Assembly: GCF_002223055.1 (NCBI RefSeq)
Contig: NZ_NKFL01000006.1
Span: 558,001 to 622,000, forward strand
Length of the DNA stretch: 64,000 bases
Direction: 5' to 3'
From: Burkholderia sp. HI2500
GTDB taxonomy: Bacteria; Pseudomonadota; Gammaproteobacteria; Burkholderiales; Burkholderiaceae
Shown: positions 1 through 9,426 of the stretch, one piece after another
Numbering within the stretch: position 1 is the first letter of the stretch
Layout of the letters: every line of letters begins with the position of its first letter
Made by a program: the position numbers and the translations under genes
Notes under the pieces: generated by a model
Databases searched by the model: none
Told to the model about the DNA's origin: nothing
Seen by the model: the letters and a program-made list of their open reading frames with translations, nothing else

Positions 1-2
1 AG

Positions 3-539
3 GACGGTGACGCCCAAGGTACGGCTGAGAGTGAAACCGGACAACGCTACGAGGATCGCGCGCTGATGCGTTTGGAAGCACGACGTGCGATGAACTCTGA
101 TTGGGTTGATAAGGACGGTCACGTGATCGGTGAAGATGGGAAAAGCGCTGTGCCCGAAGGCTATACGGATTGGCGCAACAAGCAGATCACGGACGGGATG
201 GACCGTGGCCAGACCAATAACCCGACAAACCACTCAACAACGATGACCAATGCGGATCATGCCGAATATGCGCTTGCGTATGATGTGGCGGTTGGCCTGT
301 GCTATCTGACGGAAAAGCAAATCAAGGCGCTGCGCATTGAAGCAGATTGGCGGATGGGGAATGGTATTCCGGAAAGCAATCCAAACAGAAAATATGCCAA
401 GTATTTTAGATCTGGCATTCTCGATGAGCTCCCGATGCATAAATGGGTCCACAAAGAGAACGGCGAAGGCAACATGCCCGGCAAGATTGCTGACGAGCGC
501 GAAGGTCAGGCTCATTTGAAGGTCGGAGGCGTAGTATGA
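3..539 (+). CDS. tle3: Tle3-type T6SS phospholipase effector, C-terminal part (5' end outside the window)
   Basis: The frame is open from the first bases of the window, so only the last 178 residues are visible and the catalytic alpha/beta-hydrolase part is not. The visible part has an Asn-His-Ser-Thr stretch (about residues 76-79 of what is seen) followed by AYDVAVG (92-98), which I recognise as the DUF3274-type C-terminus of Tle3 antibacterial phospholipases. The stop overlaps the start of the next gene by 4 bases, and that gene resembles the Tle3 adaptor Tla3; the order tle3-tla3 is the one known in Pseudomonas aeruginosa. The immunity gene, expected upstream, is outside the window. The region is less GC-rich than the genes after 2470. 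Family identity is fairly sure; activity cannot be judged from this part. Confidence 0.7.
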   Translation, partial: DGDAQGTAESETGQRYEDRALMRLEARRAMNSDWVDKDGHVIGEDGKSAVPEGYTDWRNKQITDGMDRGQTNNPTNHSTTMTNADHAEYALAYDVAVGLCYLTEKQIKALRIEADWRMGNGIPESNPNRKYAKYFRSGILDELPMHKWVHKENGEGNMPGKIADEREGQAHLKVGGVV

Positions 540-2017
540 AGGCGCTGATCGCTACATGGCCTCGACGTGTCGCTGTCGCTGCTTTGGTATGGATGGTCGC
601 GGCCCTACTCATGGCGACGCTGATGGCGCACGCGGAGCAACCGGACCCGGGACACTTGGAAATAGGAGATTGGATGAAACGATTCGTAGTCGCGCCTGGC
701 ATGCTGGCGCTTGTGGTGTTTTTGTTCACCACGGCCATGATGCGGCCGGCACAGGCCGCCCCCGCCCAGACACCCACCGGCAAGGCAGCGCCAGTAGCGG
801 AAGAACCGGCGAAGCCGTTTGTCGCGCAGGTCGTCGGACTGATTTGGTTGAATCCGCTCGAACGCAAGGACTATCCGACCGAATGGCAATTGTTGTGGAC
901 GCAAGGACTCGCCGCACCGAACAAGAACGATGACATGGTTCGCACCGATCCGAAATCGTTCTCGACGCTCAAATCAATCGGGGCATTGGTGTACGGCAAC
1001 GAAGGTGAAGAAACATTCAAGGGCTTCTATCATAAATACATGGAAGCCTTTTTGGATTTGCTGCGTAACCGCTACGCGATGAATCCGTCGTACTTCTATA
1101 CAGTGCAGTCCGACAATCCAAAGAATTGGCGTGAACTTGCTGGAATTCGTGTTGAATTGGCAATTCCCAAGAGGCTCGACATCACCGAGTCCAGAGAATT
1201 CTTGACCAAAGAGATCAGGGAAACTTTCTTGATCGGAAACCGGAATTTCCCGAAAGTATGGAGCCGCGACACGCCCCCTGATGTGCAGGTCACGCAAGGC
1301 GGTGCGAACGCCGGCTTTACGTCGCTGAACAAGGCGTTGAACTACTTGCAGACGAACCCCGACAAGAGCGTGTGGGTCATGAATTGGGATGCGCCGAGTT
1401 TTCCGCCCACGGACGCGCAGATTAACGAGAATCTTGTTGTACTGTTCCTCGCCGGCCCGACCTTCAACACGGAGCGTGAACCGCTCGCATGGATCGGCAA
1501 GGCGGCGACGGGCGACACGAAGGACTTCTCGCCGAAGGTTGGCACAACGCGCACTGTGCAGGCGTGGAAGGCGACTATAGACCACGCGGCACGCAATGCC
1601 GGCGTCGCGGTTACTGACCTGAAATACATCGTCCACGATGCAGGTAAAGGCAGTGATGCGGCCTCGAACCGTCTTGTCGGCCTGTCGCAAACGCTCACCG
1701 AAGTTCTGCCGGAATACGACCACTCAAAGCAGACGTTCAACACGGCGGCGCTGCTCGGCGACATGGGGACCGGTAGCGCATTGACCGACGTTGCACTGGC
1801 GATCGGCCGGATCAATCACTTTGGCGGTAACGCACTGGTTGCGGGCACCACCGATGCGGAGCATCCGGTCGCGGTTGTCGTCCTGCCGCCGTCAAAGTTG
1901 ACGACGATCGATCCGAACAAGGATTGGTTCCGCGCGCGTGGCGGAAACAATGCTTACCTGCCGTGGTGGGGTCGCCGACACGATACTGATTACGGTCAGC
2001 AGGGATATTCGTGGTGA
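536..2017 (+). CDS. tla3: Type VI lipase adaptor Tla3-like protein (DUF2875)
   Basis: A 493-residue protein that overlaps the Tle3 gene by 4 bases. Tla3 proteins bind the Tle3 effector in the producing cell and help load it on the T6SS tip. The N-terminus holds two hydrophobic segments, about residues 12-32 and 50-68, followed by an Ala/Pro-rich linker; the rest looks like a soluble DUF2875-type domain ending in a tryptophan. The second hydrophobic segment begins at an internal ATG (674) that has a good AGGAG seven bases upstream and would by itself look like a signal peptide ending in AQA. Which start is used decides the topology. The assignment rests on family resemblance plus its position between Tle3 and PAAR genes. 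Confidence 0.75.
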   Translation: MKALIATWPRRVAVAALVWMVAALLMATLMAHAEQPDPGHLEIGDWMKRFVVAPGMLALVVFLFTTAMMRPAQAAPAQTPTGKAAPVAEEPAKPFVAQVVGLIWLNPLERKDYPTEWQLLWTQGLAAPNKNDDMVRTDPKSFSTLKSIGALVYGNEGEETFKGFYHKYMEAFLDLLRNRYAMNPSYFYTVQSDNPKNWRELAGIRVELAIPKRLDITESREFLTKEIRETFLIGNRNFPKVWSRDTPPDVQVTQGGANAGFTSLNKALNYLQTNPDKSVWVMNWDAPSFPPTDAQINENLVVLFLAGPTFNTEREPLAWIGKAATGDTKDFSPKVGTTRTVQAWKATIDHAARNAGVAVTDLKYIVHDAGKGSDAASNRLVGLSQTLTEVLPEYDHSKQTFNTAALLGDMGTGSALTDVALAIGRINHFGGNALVAGTTDAEHPVAVVVLPPSKLTTIDPNKDWFRARGGNNAYLPWWGRRHDTDYGQQGYSW

Positions 2018-2083
2018 TGTAGTCGGCGCGGCGGCACGTGCACATGTGCGCGCTGCCGCGCCGAGTCATTCAGGGCTGGAGAT

Positions 2084-2341
2084 ATGCGGGGAATTGTCCG
2101 GGTAGACGATGTACATACGCACGGTGGGCGGGTGGAAACCGGAGCCGGTACGAGCAAGGTAATGGGCCGCGCGGTCGCTCGCATCGGCGACACGTGTTCC
2201 TGTCCGATTCACGGCGCTTGCGTGATCGTCGAAGGTGACGTGGAATTCAAGGTTGAAGGCCAGGCCGCCGCGTTCGACGGCCACAAGACCTCATGCGGTG
2301 CCGAATTGATTTCATCCCTTCCGACTTCCGGACGTGTTTGA
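2084..2341 (+). CDS. PAAR-domain T6SS spike-tip protein
   Basis: An 85-residue PAAR protein, the whole length being one domain with no effector extension. PAAR proteins form the sharp zinc-bound cone on the VgrG spike and sort effectors for delivery. The N-terminal segment has the typical order of a conserved aspartate pair with histidines (VDDVHTHGG), a GDTCSCPIHG turn and a late HKTSCG segment supplying the metal ligands. The GGAG upstream is close to the ATG. It is the third gene of the effector cassette after Tle3 and Tla3, 66 bases downstream of the latter, so it probably carries this particular effector. No obvious terminator is visible before the next gene. Confidence 0.85.
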   Translation: MRGIVRVDDVHTHGGRVETGAGTSKVMGRAVARIGDTCSCPIHGACVIVEGDVEFKVEGQAAAFDGHKTSCGAELISSLPTSGRV

Positions 2342-2473
2342 ATGCGGAAGACCCGTGCATGACCGCCGAGCAGTTCCGCGGATCAAGCCGTTGAACCAGT
2401 GAGCGTTGCATGAGACATGCGTCCGGCGCCTGGGCAGCGGCGCGGCACCGAACGAAACCGAAAGGAGGCAACG

Positions 2474-3421
2474 ATGCGAATTCTGGTGGTAGGGGCCGGC
2501 GCGGTCGGCGGGTATTTCGGCGGCCGGCTGGCCGCGGCGGGGCGCGACGTGACGTTCCTGGTGCGCGACGGCCGCGCGGCCGCGCTGGCGCGCGACGGGC
2601 TGCTGATCCGCAGCCCGCGCGGCGACCTGACGCTCGCGAACGTGCAGACCGTGCGCGCGGGCGATACGGGGGCCGGCGTCGCGCCGTTCGACCTCGTGCT
2701 GCTGAGCTGCAAGGCGTACAGCCTCGACGATGCAATTCAGTCGTTCGCGCCGTTCGTCGGCCCGCAGACGCTGATCCTGCCGATGCTCAACGGGATGCGT
2801 CATCTCGACGTGCTACGCGACCGGTTCGGCGCCGCGCAGGTGCTCGGCGGGCTGTGCGTGATCGCGGCGACGCTCGATCGCGAGCAGCGCATCGTGCACC
2901 TCAACGACACGCACGGGGTCACCTTCGGCGAACTCGCGGGCGGTGAATCGCCGCGCGTGCGCGCGGTGGCCGACGTGCTCGGCGGCGCGGGGTTCGATGT
3001 GACGCTCAGCGACAACGTGGTCGCGCGGATGTGGGAAAAATGGGTGTTCCTCGCGACGCTCGCCGCGAGCACGTCGCTGTTCCGCGGCTCGGTGGGCGAC
3101 ATTCTCGCCGCGCCGGACGGCCGTCGCCTGCTCGAGACGATGCTCGGCGAATGCAGCGCGATTGCCGAGCACAATGGCCACCGGCCCGAGCCGGCCGCCA
3201 TCGAGCGGATGCAGCGAATGGTGCTGACGCCGTCGCCGCTGACCGCGTCGATGCTGCGCGACGTCGAGAACCATGCGCGCGTCGAAGCCGATCACGTGAT
3301 CGGCGACCTGCTCGCGCGCCGCGACCCGGAGGCGGCCGATACGCTGTCGCTGCTGCGGATCGCGTACAACCACCTGAAGGCATACGAAGTGCGGACGGCG
3401 CGCGAGCACGCGGCCGCATGA
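2474..3421 (+). CDS. Ketopantoate reductase (PanE/ApbA) family oxidoreductase
   Basis: A 315-residue protein. The start is the ATG behind a strong AAAGGAGG. The N-terminus is a Rossmann fold with GAGAVGGYFGG (residues 7-17) for NADP(H). The family's catalytic lysine is present (K189 in WEKW) and so are the PMLNGM asparagine (N106) and a glutamate in the C-terminal helix (E271). The two asparagines that follow the lysine at +4 and +8 in classical PanE are replaced by L193 and A197. It is therefore a paralog that may reduce another 2-keto acid rather than the vitamin B5 enzyme itself. It stands alone between the T6SS cassette and the polyol operon. Confidence 0.85.
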   Translation: MRILVVGAGAVGGYFGGRLAAAGRDVTFLVRDGRAAALARDGLLIRSPRGDLTLANVQTVRAGDTGAGVAPFDLVLLSCKAYSLDDAIQSFAPFVGPQTLILPMLNGMRHLDVLRDRFGAAQVLGGLCVIAATLDREQRIVHLNDTHGVTFGELAGGESPRVRAVADVLGGAGFDVTLSDNVVARMWEKWVFLATLAASTSLFRGSVGDILAAPDGRRLLETMLGECSAIAEHNGHRPEPAAIERMQRMVLTPSPLTASMLRDVENHARVEADHVIGDLLARRDPEAADTLSLLRIAYNHLKAYEVRTAREHAAA

Positions 3422-3654
3422 GCACCGGAGCGGGCGGCCACCCGGCCGTTCCGCGCTGCACAAATTTGTCGTCCGGCGCCCTGTGCGGCCGGAATGCGCA
3501 AAAAAGTATCGGAAATCAGGCGTAAAGTTGGTGGAGCCGCGCGCTCGATCGACCTACATTGCTTCCCATGCGACCGGTCGCGTCGCCGCGTGAAATACGC
3601 GGCGCACGCGCGCAACGAACCGGCCAGCGAGACATGGGAATGGAGACGCCAACC

Positions 3655-4614
3655 ATGATGCACCCCGATCTGGAAGTGGTCGACGTGCGACGCGACGAGT
3701 CGTTCAAGGTCTGGTCGCACGGCTATCCGTATCGCACGATCCGCTGGCACTTCCATCCCGAATTCGAACTGCACCTGATCGTCGCGACGCGCGGCAAGTA
3801 TTTCGTCGGCGACCACATCGGCTCGTTCGGCCCCGGCCATCTCGTGCTGCTCGGCCCGAACCTGCCGCACAACTGGGTCAGCGACATGGCCGAAGGCGAA
3901 ACCGTCGAGCGCCGCAATCTCGTGATCCAGTTCGATCCCGCGTTCGTGCGCCGCTGCATGGACGCGTTTCCCGAATGCCGCGACGCGCAGGCGCTGCTTG
4001 ACGATGCGCGGCGCGGGGTCGGCTTCGACGCGGCGACCAGCGCCGCGATCGCGCCGCTGTTCGACGCACTGCTGGCCGCGCGCGGCATGCGCCGCATCGC
4101 GCTGTTCATGACGATCCTCGAACGGCTTTGCGGGGCGGCCGAACGCACGCTGCTCGCGAGCCCCGCGTACGACCAGGCCGACGTCACGCCCACGCGGCTC
4201 AGCCATGCGCTGTCCTACATCGGCAAGAACCTTGCGTCCGAGCTGCGGGAAGCCGATCTCGCGCAACTGACCGGGCAGAGCGTCAGCGCGTTCTCGCGAG
4301 CGTTCCATCGCCAGACGGGCATGCCGTTCGTGCAGTACGTGAATCGTCTGCGGATTGAGTCCGCGTGCCAGATGCTGCTCGCCGACGACGCGAGCATCAC
4401 CGATATCTGCTTCCAGGCCGGCTTCAACAACGTGTCGAACTTCAACCGCCAGTTCCGCGCGGTGAAGGGGATGGCGCCGTCCGAATTCCGCGCGCTGCAG
4501 CGCCTGAACGCGCGCAGCCGCGAGCTCGCGCTGCACGCGGCGCCGACCGGCAATCCGCTGCCGCCGCGTGTCGTCACGGCCGGCATCCCCGAGCTCGCGC
4601 CGCAGCCAGGATGA
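3655..4614 (+). CDS. AraC-family regulator of the polyol operon
   Basis: A 319-residue protein. I chose the ATG with GGAG eight to nine bases upstream; in-frame ATGs at 3559, 3634 and 3640 give less plausible N-termini. The N-terminal half is a cupin-like sensing domain (RWHFHPEFELH, residues about 24-34, followed by GPGHLVLLGPNLPHNW). The last 100 residues carry the two AraC helix-turn-helix motifs, including GFNNVSNFNRQF near residue 260. The gene sits 120 bases upstream of the ABC importer and points the same way, so it is the likely activator of that operon, with the sugar or polyol as effector. The ligand is not known. Confidence 0.85.
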   Translation: MMHPDLEVVDVRRDESFKVWSHGYPYRTIRWHFHPEFELHLIVATRGKYFVGDHIGSFGPGHLVLLGPNLPHNWVSDMAEGETVERRNLVIQFDPAFVRRCMDAFPECRDAQALLDDARRGVGFDAATSAAIAPLFDALLAARGMRRIALFMTILERLCGAAERTLLASPAYDQADVTPTRLSHALSYIGKNLASELREADLAQLTGQSVSAFSRAFHRQTGMPFVQYVNRLRIESACQMLLADDASITDICFQAGFNNVSNFNRQFRAVKGMAPSEFRALQRLNARSRELALHAAPTGNPLPPRVVTAGIPELAPQPG

Positions 4615-4734
4615 TCGCGGGGCCGCGGCCCGCCTGACTTTCCCGACCGTTTCACCCAGCGCAATCGCGTCGCCCACGTCGCGAGGGGCGCGTTCAACCA
4701 CGAAAAAGCTGCACACATAACCGGAGACACCGTC

Positions 4735-5679
4735 ATGACGCATGCATCGCCCGCTTCATCCCCCCGTCGCGCCGCCCGTATGGCGGTGATTGCCGCGCTC
4801 GCCGTCGCGGCCTGGCTGCCCGCTGCCGCCGTGCAGGCCGCACCGCTGCGCATCGGCATGACGTTTCAGGAGCTGAACAACCCGTATTTCGTGACGATGC
4901 AGAAGGCGCTGAACGACGCGGCCGCGTCGATCGGCGCGCAGGTCGTCGTCACCGACGCGCATCACGACGTCAGCAAGCAGGTGAGCGACGTCGAGGACAT
5001 GCTGCAGAAGAAGATCGACATCCTGCTCGTGAACCCGACCGATTCGACCGGCATCCAGTCGGCGATCACGCAGGCGAAGAAGGCCGGCGCGGTGGTGGTG
5101 GCCGTCGATGCGAACGCGAACGGCCCGGTCGATTCGTTCGTCGGCTCGAAGAACTACGACGCGGGCGTGATGTCGTGCGACTACCTCGCGAAGGCGATCG
5201 GCGGCAGCGGCGAGGTCGCCATTCTCGACGGCATCCCGGTCGTGCCGATTCTCGAACGCGTGCGCGGCTGCAAGGCCGGGCTCGCGAAATACCCGAACGT
5301 GAAGCTGGTCGACACGCAGAACGGCAAGCAGGAGCGCGCGACCGCGCTGTCGGTCACGGAAAACATGATCTCCGCGCATCCGAACCTGAAGGGCATCTTC
5401 AGCGTGAACGACGGCGGCGCGATGGGCTCGCTCGCCGCGATCGAGAGTTCGGGCAAGGACATCAAGCTGACGAGCGTCGACGGCGCGCCCGAGGCGATCG
5501 CCGCGATCCAGAAGCCGAATTCGAAGTTCATCGAGACGACCGCGCAGTTCCCGGCCGACCAGGTGCGCATCGCGCTCGGCATCGCGATCGCGCGCAAGTG
5601 GGGCGCGACGGTGCCGAAGGCGATTCCAGTCGACGTGAAGGTGGTCGATCGCGGCAACGCGAAGGGCTTCAGCTGGTGA
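4735..5679 (+). CDS. Periplasmic sugar-binding protein of a ribose-type ABC importer
   Basis: A 314-residue protein with a signal peptide (basic N-terminus, hydrophobic stretch about 15-34, cleavage after VQA near residue 36). The mature part is a periplasmic-binding-protein fold of the RbsB group: [10 protein letters not shown] near the N-terminus, then repeated sugar-binding segments ([24 protein letters not shown]) and a late TSVDGAPEA stretch. It captures the substrate in the periplasm and passes it to the permease encoded at 7249. It is the first structural gene of the operon, followed after 62 bases by the ATPase. RbsB-like proteins bind ribose, xylose, xylitol, erythritol and other small sugars; the downstream enzymes favour a polyol. 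Confidence 0.9.
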   Translation: MTHASPASSPRRAARMAVIAALAVAAWLPAAAVQAAPLRIGMTFQELNNPYFVTMQKALNDAAASIGAQVVVTDAHHDVSKQVSDVEDMLQKKIDILLVNPTDSTGIQSAITQAKKAGAVVVAVDANANGPVDSFVGSKNYDAGVMSCDYLAKAIGGSGEVAILDGIPVVPILERVRGCKAGLAKYPNVKLVDTQNGKQERATALSVTENMISAHPNLKGIFSVNDGGAMGSLAAIESSGKDIKLTSVDGAPEAIAAIQKPNSKFIETTAQFPADQVRIALGIAIARKWGATVPKAIPVDVKVVDRGNAKGFSW

Positions 5680-5741
5680 ACGACGTGCGATGCGACGCGA
5701 AGGGCGGCGGCACGGCCGGCGCTCTTCGCACGGAGAAGCCG

Positions 5742-7262
5742 ATGGACACGATACTCAGGCTCAGCCACATCACGAAAAGCTTTCCGGGCGTAAAGGCGCT
5801 CTCCGACATTGATCTGGAGATTGCGCGCGGCGAGATCCACGCGCTGCTCGGCGAGAACGGCGCGGGCAAGTCGACGCTGATGAAGGTCCTGTGCGGCATT
5901 CATCAGCCGGATGCCGGCACGATCGAGATCGACGGCACCGCCCGCCATTTCGCGGACTATCACGATGCGGTCGCGGCCGGCGTCGGCATCGTGTTCCAGG
6001 AATTCAGCCTGATTCCGCATCTCGACGCCGTCGACAACCTGTTCCTCGGCCGCGAGCTGCGCAACCGCTGGGGTGCGCGCGACCGCAAGCGGATGCGTCA
6101 CGCGGCGGCCGCGATCTTCGCGCGGCTCGGCGTGGCGATCGATCTCGATGCGCCGATCCGTGCGCTGTCGGTCGCGCAGCAGCAGTTCGTCGAGATCGGC
6201 AAGGCGCTGTCGCTCGACGCGCGCATCCTGATCCTCGACGAACCGACCGCCACGCTCACGCCGGCCGAGGCCGAGCACCTGTTCGCGATCATGCGCGAGC
6301 TGAAGCGGCAGGGCGTCGCGATGATCTTCATCTCGCATCACCTCGACGAGATCTTCGCGGTGTGCGACCGCATCACGGTGCTGCGCGATGGCCAGTACGT
6401 GGCGACGACCGACGTCGCGCGCACGGACGTCGAGCAACTGGTACGGATGATGGTCGGCCGCCGGATCGAAAGCAGCTTTCCGCCGAAACCGGCGCGCGCG
6501 GCCGATGCGCCGCGGGTGCTGGAGGTCAACGAACTGCAGATCGAGCGCGGCGGCCCGGTGAACCGCTTCACGCTGCATGCCGGCGAGATCCTCGGCTTCG
6601 CCGGGCTGGTCGGCTCGGGCCGCACGGAAACCGCGCTCGCGGTGATCGGCGCGACGCGTGCGCACCGCAAGGACGTGCGCGTGCGCGGCACGGCGGCGAA
6701 GCTCGCCGATCCGGCCGACGCGCTGCGCGCGGGCATCGGCATCCTGCCGGAGAGCCGCAAGACGGAAGGGCTCATCACGTCGTTCTCGATCCGCGACAAC
6801 ATCTCGCTGAACAACCTCGGCAAGTACCGGTCGATGCGCTGGCTGATCGACCGCCGCGACGAGGCGCGCACCACGCACGACGTGGTGCGGCGCGTCGGCG
6901 TGAAGGCGCCGTCGATCCACACCGAGGTCGCGACGTTGTCCGGCGGCAACCAGCAGAAGGTCGTGATCGCGCGCTGGCTGAACCATCACACGTCGGTGCT
7001 GATCTTCGACGAGCCGACGCGCGGCATCGACGTCGGCGCGAAAGCCGAAATCTACGGGCTGATGCGCGAACTCACCGCGCGCGGCTACGCCATCATCATG
7101 ATCTCGTCCGAGTTGCCGGAAATCGTCGGCATGTGCGATCGCGTCGCCGTGTTCCGGCAGGGCCGCATCGAGGCGACGCTCGCAGGCGACGAGATCGATC
7201 CCGACACGGTCATGACCTATGCCACGGCCGGCACGCGAGGAGCGACCCATGAACCTGCCTGA
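5742..7262 (+). CDS. Sugar ABC importer ATPase with two nucleotide-binding domains (RbsA type)
   Basis: A 506-residue ATPase. The frame is open far upstream, into the binding-protein gene, but the ATG behind GGAG gives the standard family start. The first domain has Walker [10 protein letters not shown] (residues 37-45) and the Walker B segment [12 protein letters not shown]. The second domain lacks a good Walker A (GLVGSGRTE) but has a canonical signature LSGGNQQK and [10 protein letters not shown]. This asymmetry is normal for RbsA/XylG/MglA proteins. It powers the permease at 7249, whose start lies 14 bases inside this gene, so the two are translationally coupled. Confidence 0.92.
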   Translation: MDTILRLSHITKSFPGVKALSDIDLEIARGEIHALLGENGAGKSTLMKVLCGIHQPDAGTIEIDGTARHFADYHDAVAAGVGIVFQEFSLIPHLDAVDNLFLGRELRNRWGARDRKRMRHAAAAIFARLGVAIDLDAPIRALSVAQQQFVEIGKALSLDARILILDEPTATLTPAEAEHLFAIMRELKRQGVAMIFISHHLDEIFAVCDRITVLRDGQYVATTDVARTDVEQLVRMMVGRRIESSFPPKPARAADAPRVLEVNELQIERGGPVNRFTLHAGEILGFAGLVGSGRTETALAVIGATRAHRKDVRVRGTAAKLADPADALRAGIGILPESRKTEGLITSFSIRDNISLNNLGKYRSMRWLIDRRDEARTTHDVVRRVGVKAPSIHTEVATLSGGNQQKVVIARWLNHHTSVLIFDEPTRGIDVGAKAEIYGLMRELTARGYAIIMISSELPEIVGMCDRVAVFRQGRIEATLAGDEIDPDTVMTYATAGTRGATHEPA

Positions 7263-8262
7263 TTCTTCTTCCACGCGTTCCACGACGCTCGCGGCGACAG
7301 CCGGACACGGCGACGCACCGCCGCCACGCGCGAGGTGGGCGCAGCTGCGGCGCTCGACGCTGTTCTATCCGCTCGTCGGCCTGATCGTCGTGTGCATCGC
7401 GATGATGATCGCGAGCCCGAGCTTCCTGTCCGCCGCGAACCTGGAGAACGTGCTGCGCCAGGTGTCGATCAACGCGATCATCGCGGTCGGCATGACCTGC
7501 GTGATCCTGACCGGCGGGATCGACCTGTCGGTCGGCTCGGTGATGGCGCTGTCGGGCACGCTCGCGGCCGGGCTGATGGTCGCGGGCGTGAACGCGGTTG
7601 CGGCGCTCGCGATCGGCATCGCGGTCGGCTTCGGTTTCGGTTTCCTGAACGGCGTGTTCGTCGCGTTCGCGGGGATGCCGCCGATCATCGTCACGCTCGC
7701 GACGATGGGTATCGCGCGCGGCCTGGCATTGATCTACACGGGCGGCTATCCGATCGACGGCTTGCCCGACTGGGTCGCGTTCTTCGGCAGCGGCAAGGTG
7801 TTCGGCATCCAGGCGCCCGTGCTGATCATGCTGGTGGTCTATGCCGTCGCGTGGCTGCTGCTCGACCGGATGCCGTTCGGCCGCTACGTGTATGCGATCG
7901 GCGGCAACGAGCAGGCGACGCGGCTCACCGGCGTGCGGGTCGCGCGCGTGAAGCTGATCGTCTACACGCTGGCCGGCCTCACGTCGGCGCTCGCCGCGAT
8001 CGTGCTGACCGGGCGCCTGATGAGCGGTCAGCCGAACGCAGGCGTGGGCTTCGAGCTCGACGCGATCGCGGCTGTCGTGATGGGCGGCACGTCGATCTCC
8101 GGCGGGCGCGGTGCGATCCTCGGCACGCTGGTCGGCGCGCTGCTGCTCGGCGTGCTCAACAACGGGCTGAACATGATCGGCGTGAACCCGTATGTGCAGA
8201 ACGTGATCAAGGGCGGAATCATCCTGCTCGCGATCTACATCAGCCGCGAACGGTCGCGGTAG
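7249..8262 (+). CDS. Sugar ABC importer permease (RbsC type)
   Basis: A 337-residue inner-membrane protein. The ATG behind GAGGAG lies inside the ATPase gene by 14 bases. After a polar N-terminus of about 35 residues there are eight or more hydrophobic segments. The conserved [16 protein letters not shown] stretch and the late [15 protein letters not shown] loop, which contacts the ATPase, mark the RbsC/XylH permease family. It probably works as a homodimer with the ATPase at 5742 and the binding protein at 4735. A 46-base gap separates it from the dehydrogenase gene, so the operon continues. Confidence 0.92.
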   Translation: MNLPDSSSTRSTTLAATAGHGDAPPPRARWAQLRRSTLFYPLVGLIVVCIAMMIASPSFLSAANLENVLRQVSINAIIAVGMTCVILTGGIDLSVGSVMALSGTLAAGLMVAGVNAVAALAIGIAVGFGFGFLNGVFVAFAGMPPIIVTLATMGIARGLALIYTGGYPIDGLPDWVAFFGSGKVFGIQAPVLIMLVVYAVAWLLLDRMPFGRYVYAIGGNEQATRLTGVRVARVKLIVYTLAGLTSALAAIVLTGRLMSGQPNAGVGFELDAIAAVVMGGTSISGGRGAILGTLVGALLLGVLNNGLNMIGVNPYVQNVIKGGIILLAIYISRERSR

Positions 8263-8308
8263 CGATCGATTCATCAGTCATCCAGATCATCCACGAAAGA
8301 GACTATCC

Positions 8309-9397
8309 ATGACGACACCCGAAGCCCTGCCGCGGATGACCGCGGTCGTCTGCCACGGCCCCGAGGACTACCGCGTCGAACAGGTCGCGAAGCCGCGCCC
8401 CGGCGCGAACGAGCTCGTGATCCGCATCGCCGCATGCGGAATCTGCGCGAGCGACTGCAAGTGCTACACGGGCGCGAAGATGTTCTGGGGCGGCCCGAGC
8501 CCATGGGTGAAGGCGCCCGTGATTCCCGGCCACGAATTCTTCGGCCACGTCGAAGCGCTCGGTGACGGCGCGGCCGGGCATTTCGGCGTGGCGGTGGGCG
8601 ACCGCGTGATCGCCGAGCAGATCGTGCCATGCGGCAAGTGCCGCTATTGCAAGTCGGGCCAGTACTGGATGTGCGAAGTGCACAACATCTTCGGCTTCCA
8701 GCGCGAGGTGGCCGACGGCGGGATGGCCGAGTACATGCGCATTCCGCCGACCGCGATCGTCCACAAGATTCCGCTCGGCGTGTCGCTCGAGGACGCGGCG
8801 ATCATCGAGCCGCTGTCGTGCGCGATCCATACGGTGAACCGTGGCGACGTCCAGCTCGACGACGTGGTCGTGATCGCGGGCGCGGGCCCGCTCGGGCTGA
8901 TGATGACGCAGGTCGCGCACCTGAAGACGCCGAAGAAGCTCGTCGTGATCGACCTGATCGACGAGCGGCTGGAACTCGCGCGCGAGTACGGTGCCGACGT
9001 GACGATCAACCCGGCGCGCGACGATGCGCGCGAGATCGTCCGGTCGCTCACCGACGGCTACGGCTGCGACGTCTACATCGAGACGACCGGCGCGCCGGTC
9101 GGCGTGAGCCAGGGGCTCGACCTGATCCGCAAGCTCGGCCGCTTCGTCGAATTCAGCGTGTTTGGCGAGGATGCGACCGTCGACTGGTCGATCATCGGCG
9201 ATCGCAAGGAGCTCGACGTACGCGGCGCGCACCTGGGGCCATACTGCTACCCGATCGCGATCGACCTGCTCGCGCGCGGGCTCGTCACGTCGAAAGGCAT
9301 CGTCACGCACGATTTCGCGCTCGAGGACTGGGACGACGCGATCCGCGTCGCGAAATCGCCCGAATCGATCAAGGTGCTGCTGAAACCGGCCCGCTGA
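8309..9397 (+). CDS. Zinc-dependent polyol dehydrogenase, erythritol/L-threitol dehydrogenase-like
   Basis: A 362-residue medium-chain dehydrogenase. Catalytic zinc ligands are visible (C46 in GICASD, H75-E76 in GHE) and the structural zinc lobe has C108, C111, C114 and C122. The NAD site is the GAGPLG stretch near residue 191. Long segments (AVVCHGP near the start, EQIVPC, VDWSIIGDRKELDV, GAHLGPYC) match my memory of the EltD erythritol/L-threitol dehydrogenase from Mycobacterium smegmatis. The expected reaction is oxidation of an imported polyol to a ketose using NAD+. It lies between the importer and a sugar kinase, which fits. Family certain, substrate inferred. Confidence 0.8.
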   Translation: MTTPEALPRMTAVVCHGPEDYRVEQVAKPRPGANELVIRIAACGICASDCKCYTGAKMFWGGPSPWVKAPVIPGHEFFGHVEALGDGAAGHFGVAVGDRVIAEQIVPCGKCRYCKSGQYWMCEVHNIFGFQREVADGGMAEYMRIPPTAIVHKIPLGVSLEDAAIIEPLSCAIHTVNRGDVQLDDVVVIAGAGPLGLMMTQVAHLKTPKKLVVIDLIDERLELAREYGADVTINPARDDAREIVRSLTDGYGCDVYIETTGAPVGVSQGLDLIRKLGRFVEFSVFGEDATVDWSIIGDRKELDVRGAHLGPYCYPIAIDLLARGLVTSKGIVTHDFALEDWDDAIRVAKSPESIKVLLKPAR

Positions 9398-9426
9398 CGG
9401 CCGGCGTGCGCCTCACCGGAGACATC

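Noticed and set aside
5181..7283. A 700-codon open frame on the minus strand opposite the ABC ATPase gene
   Set aside because: It mirrors the ATPase gene, is His/Arg/Asp-rich with no family feature, and has no ribosome site; such frames arise from the codon bias of this GC-rich DNA.
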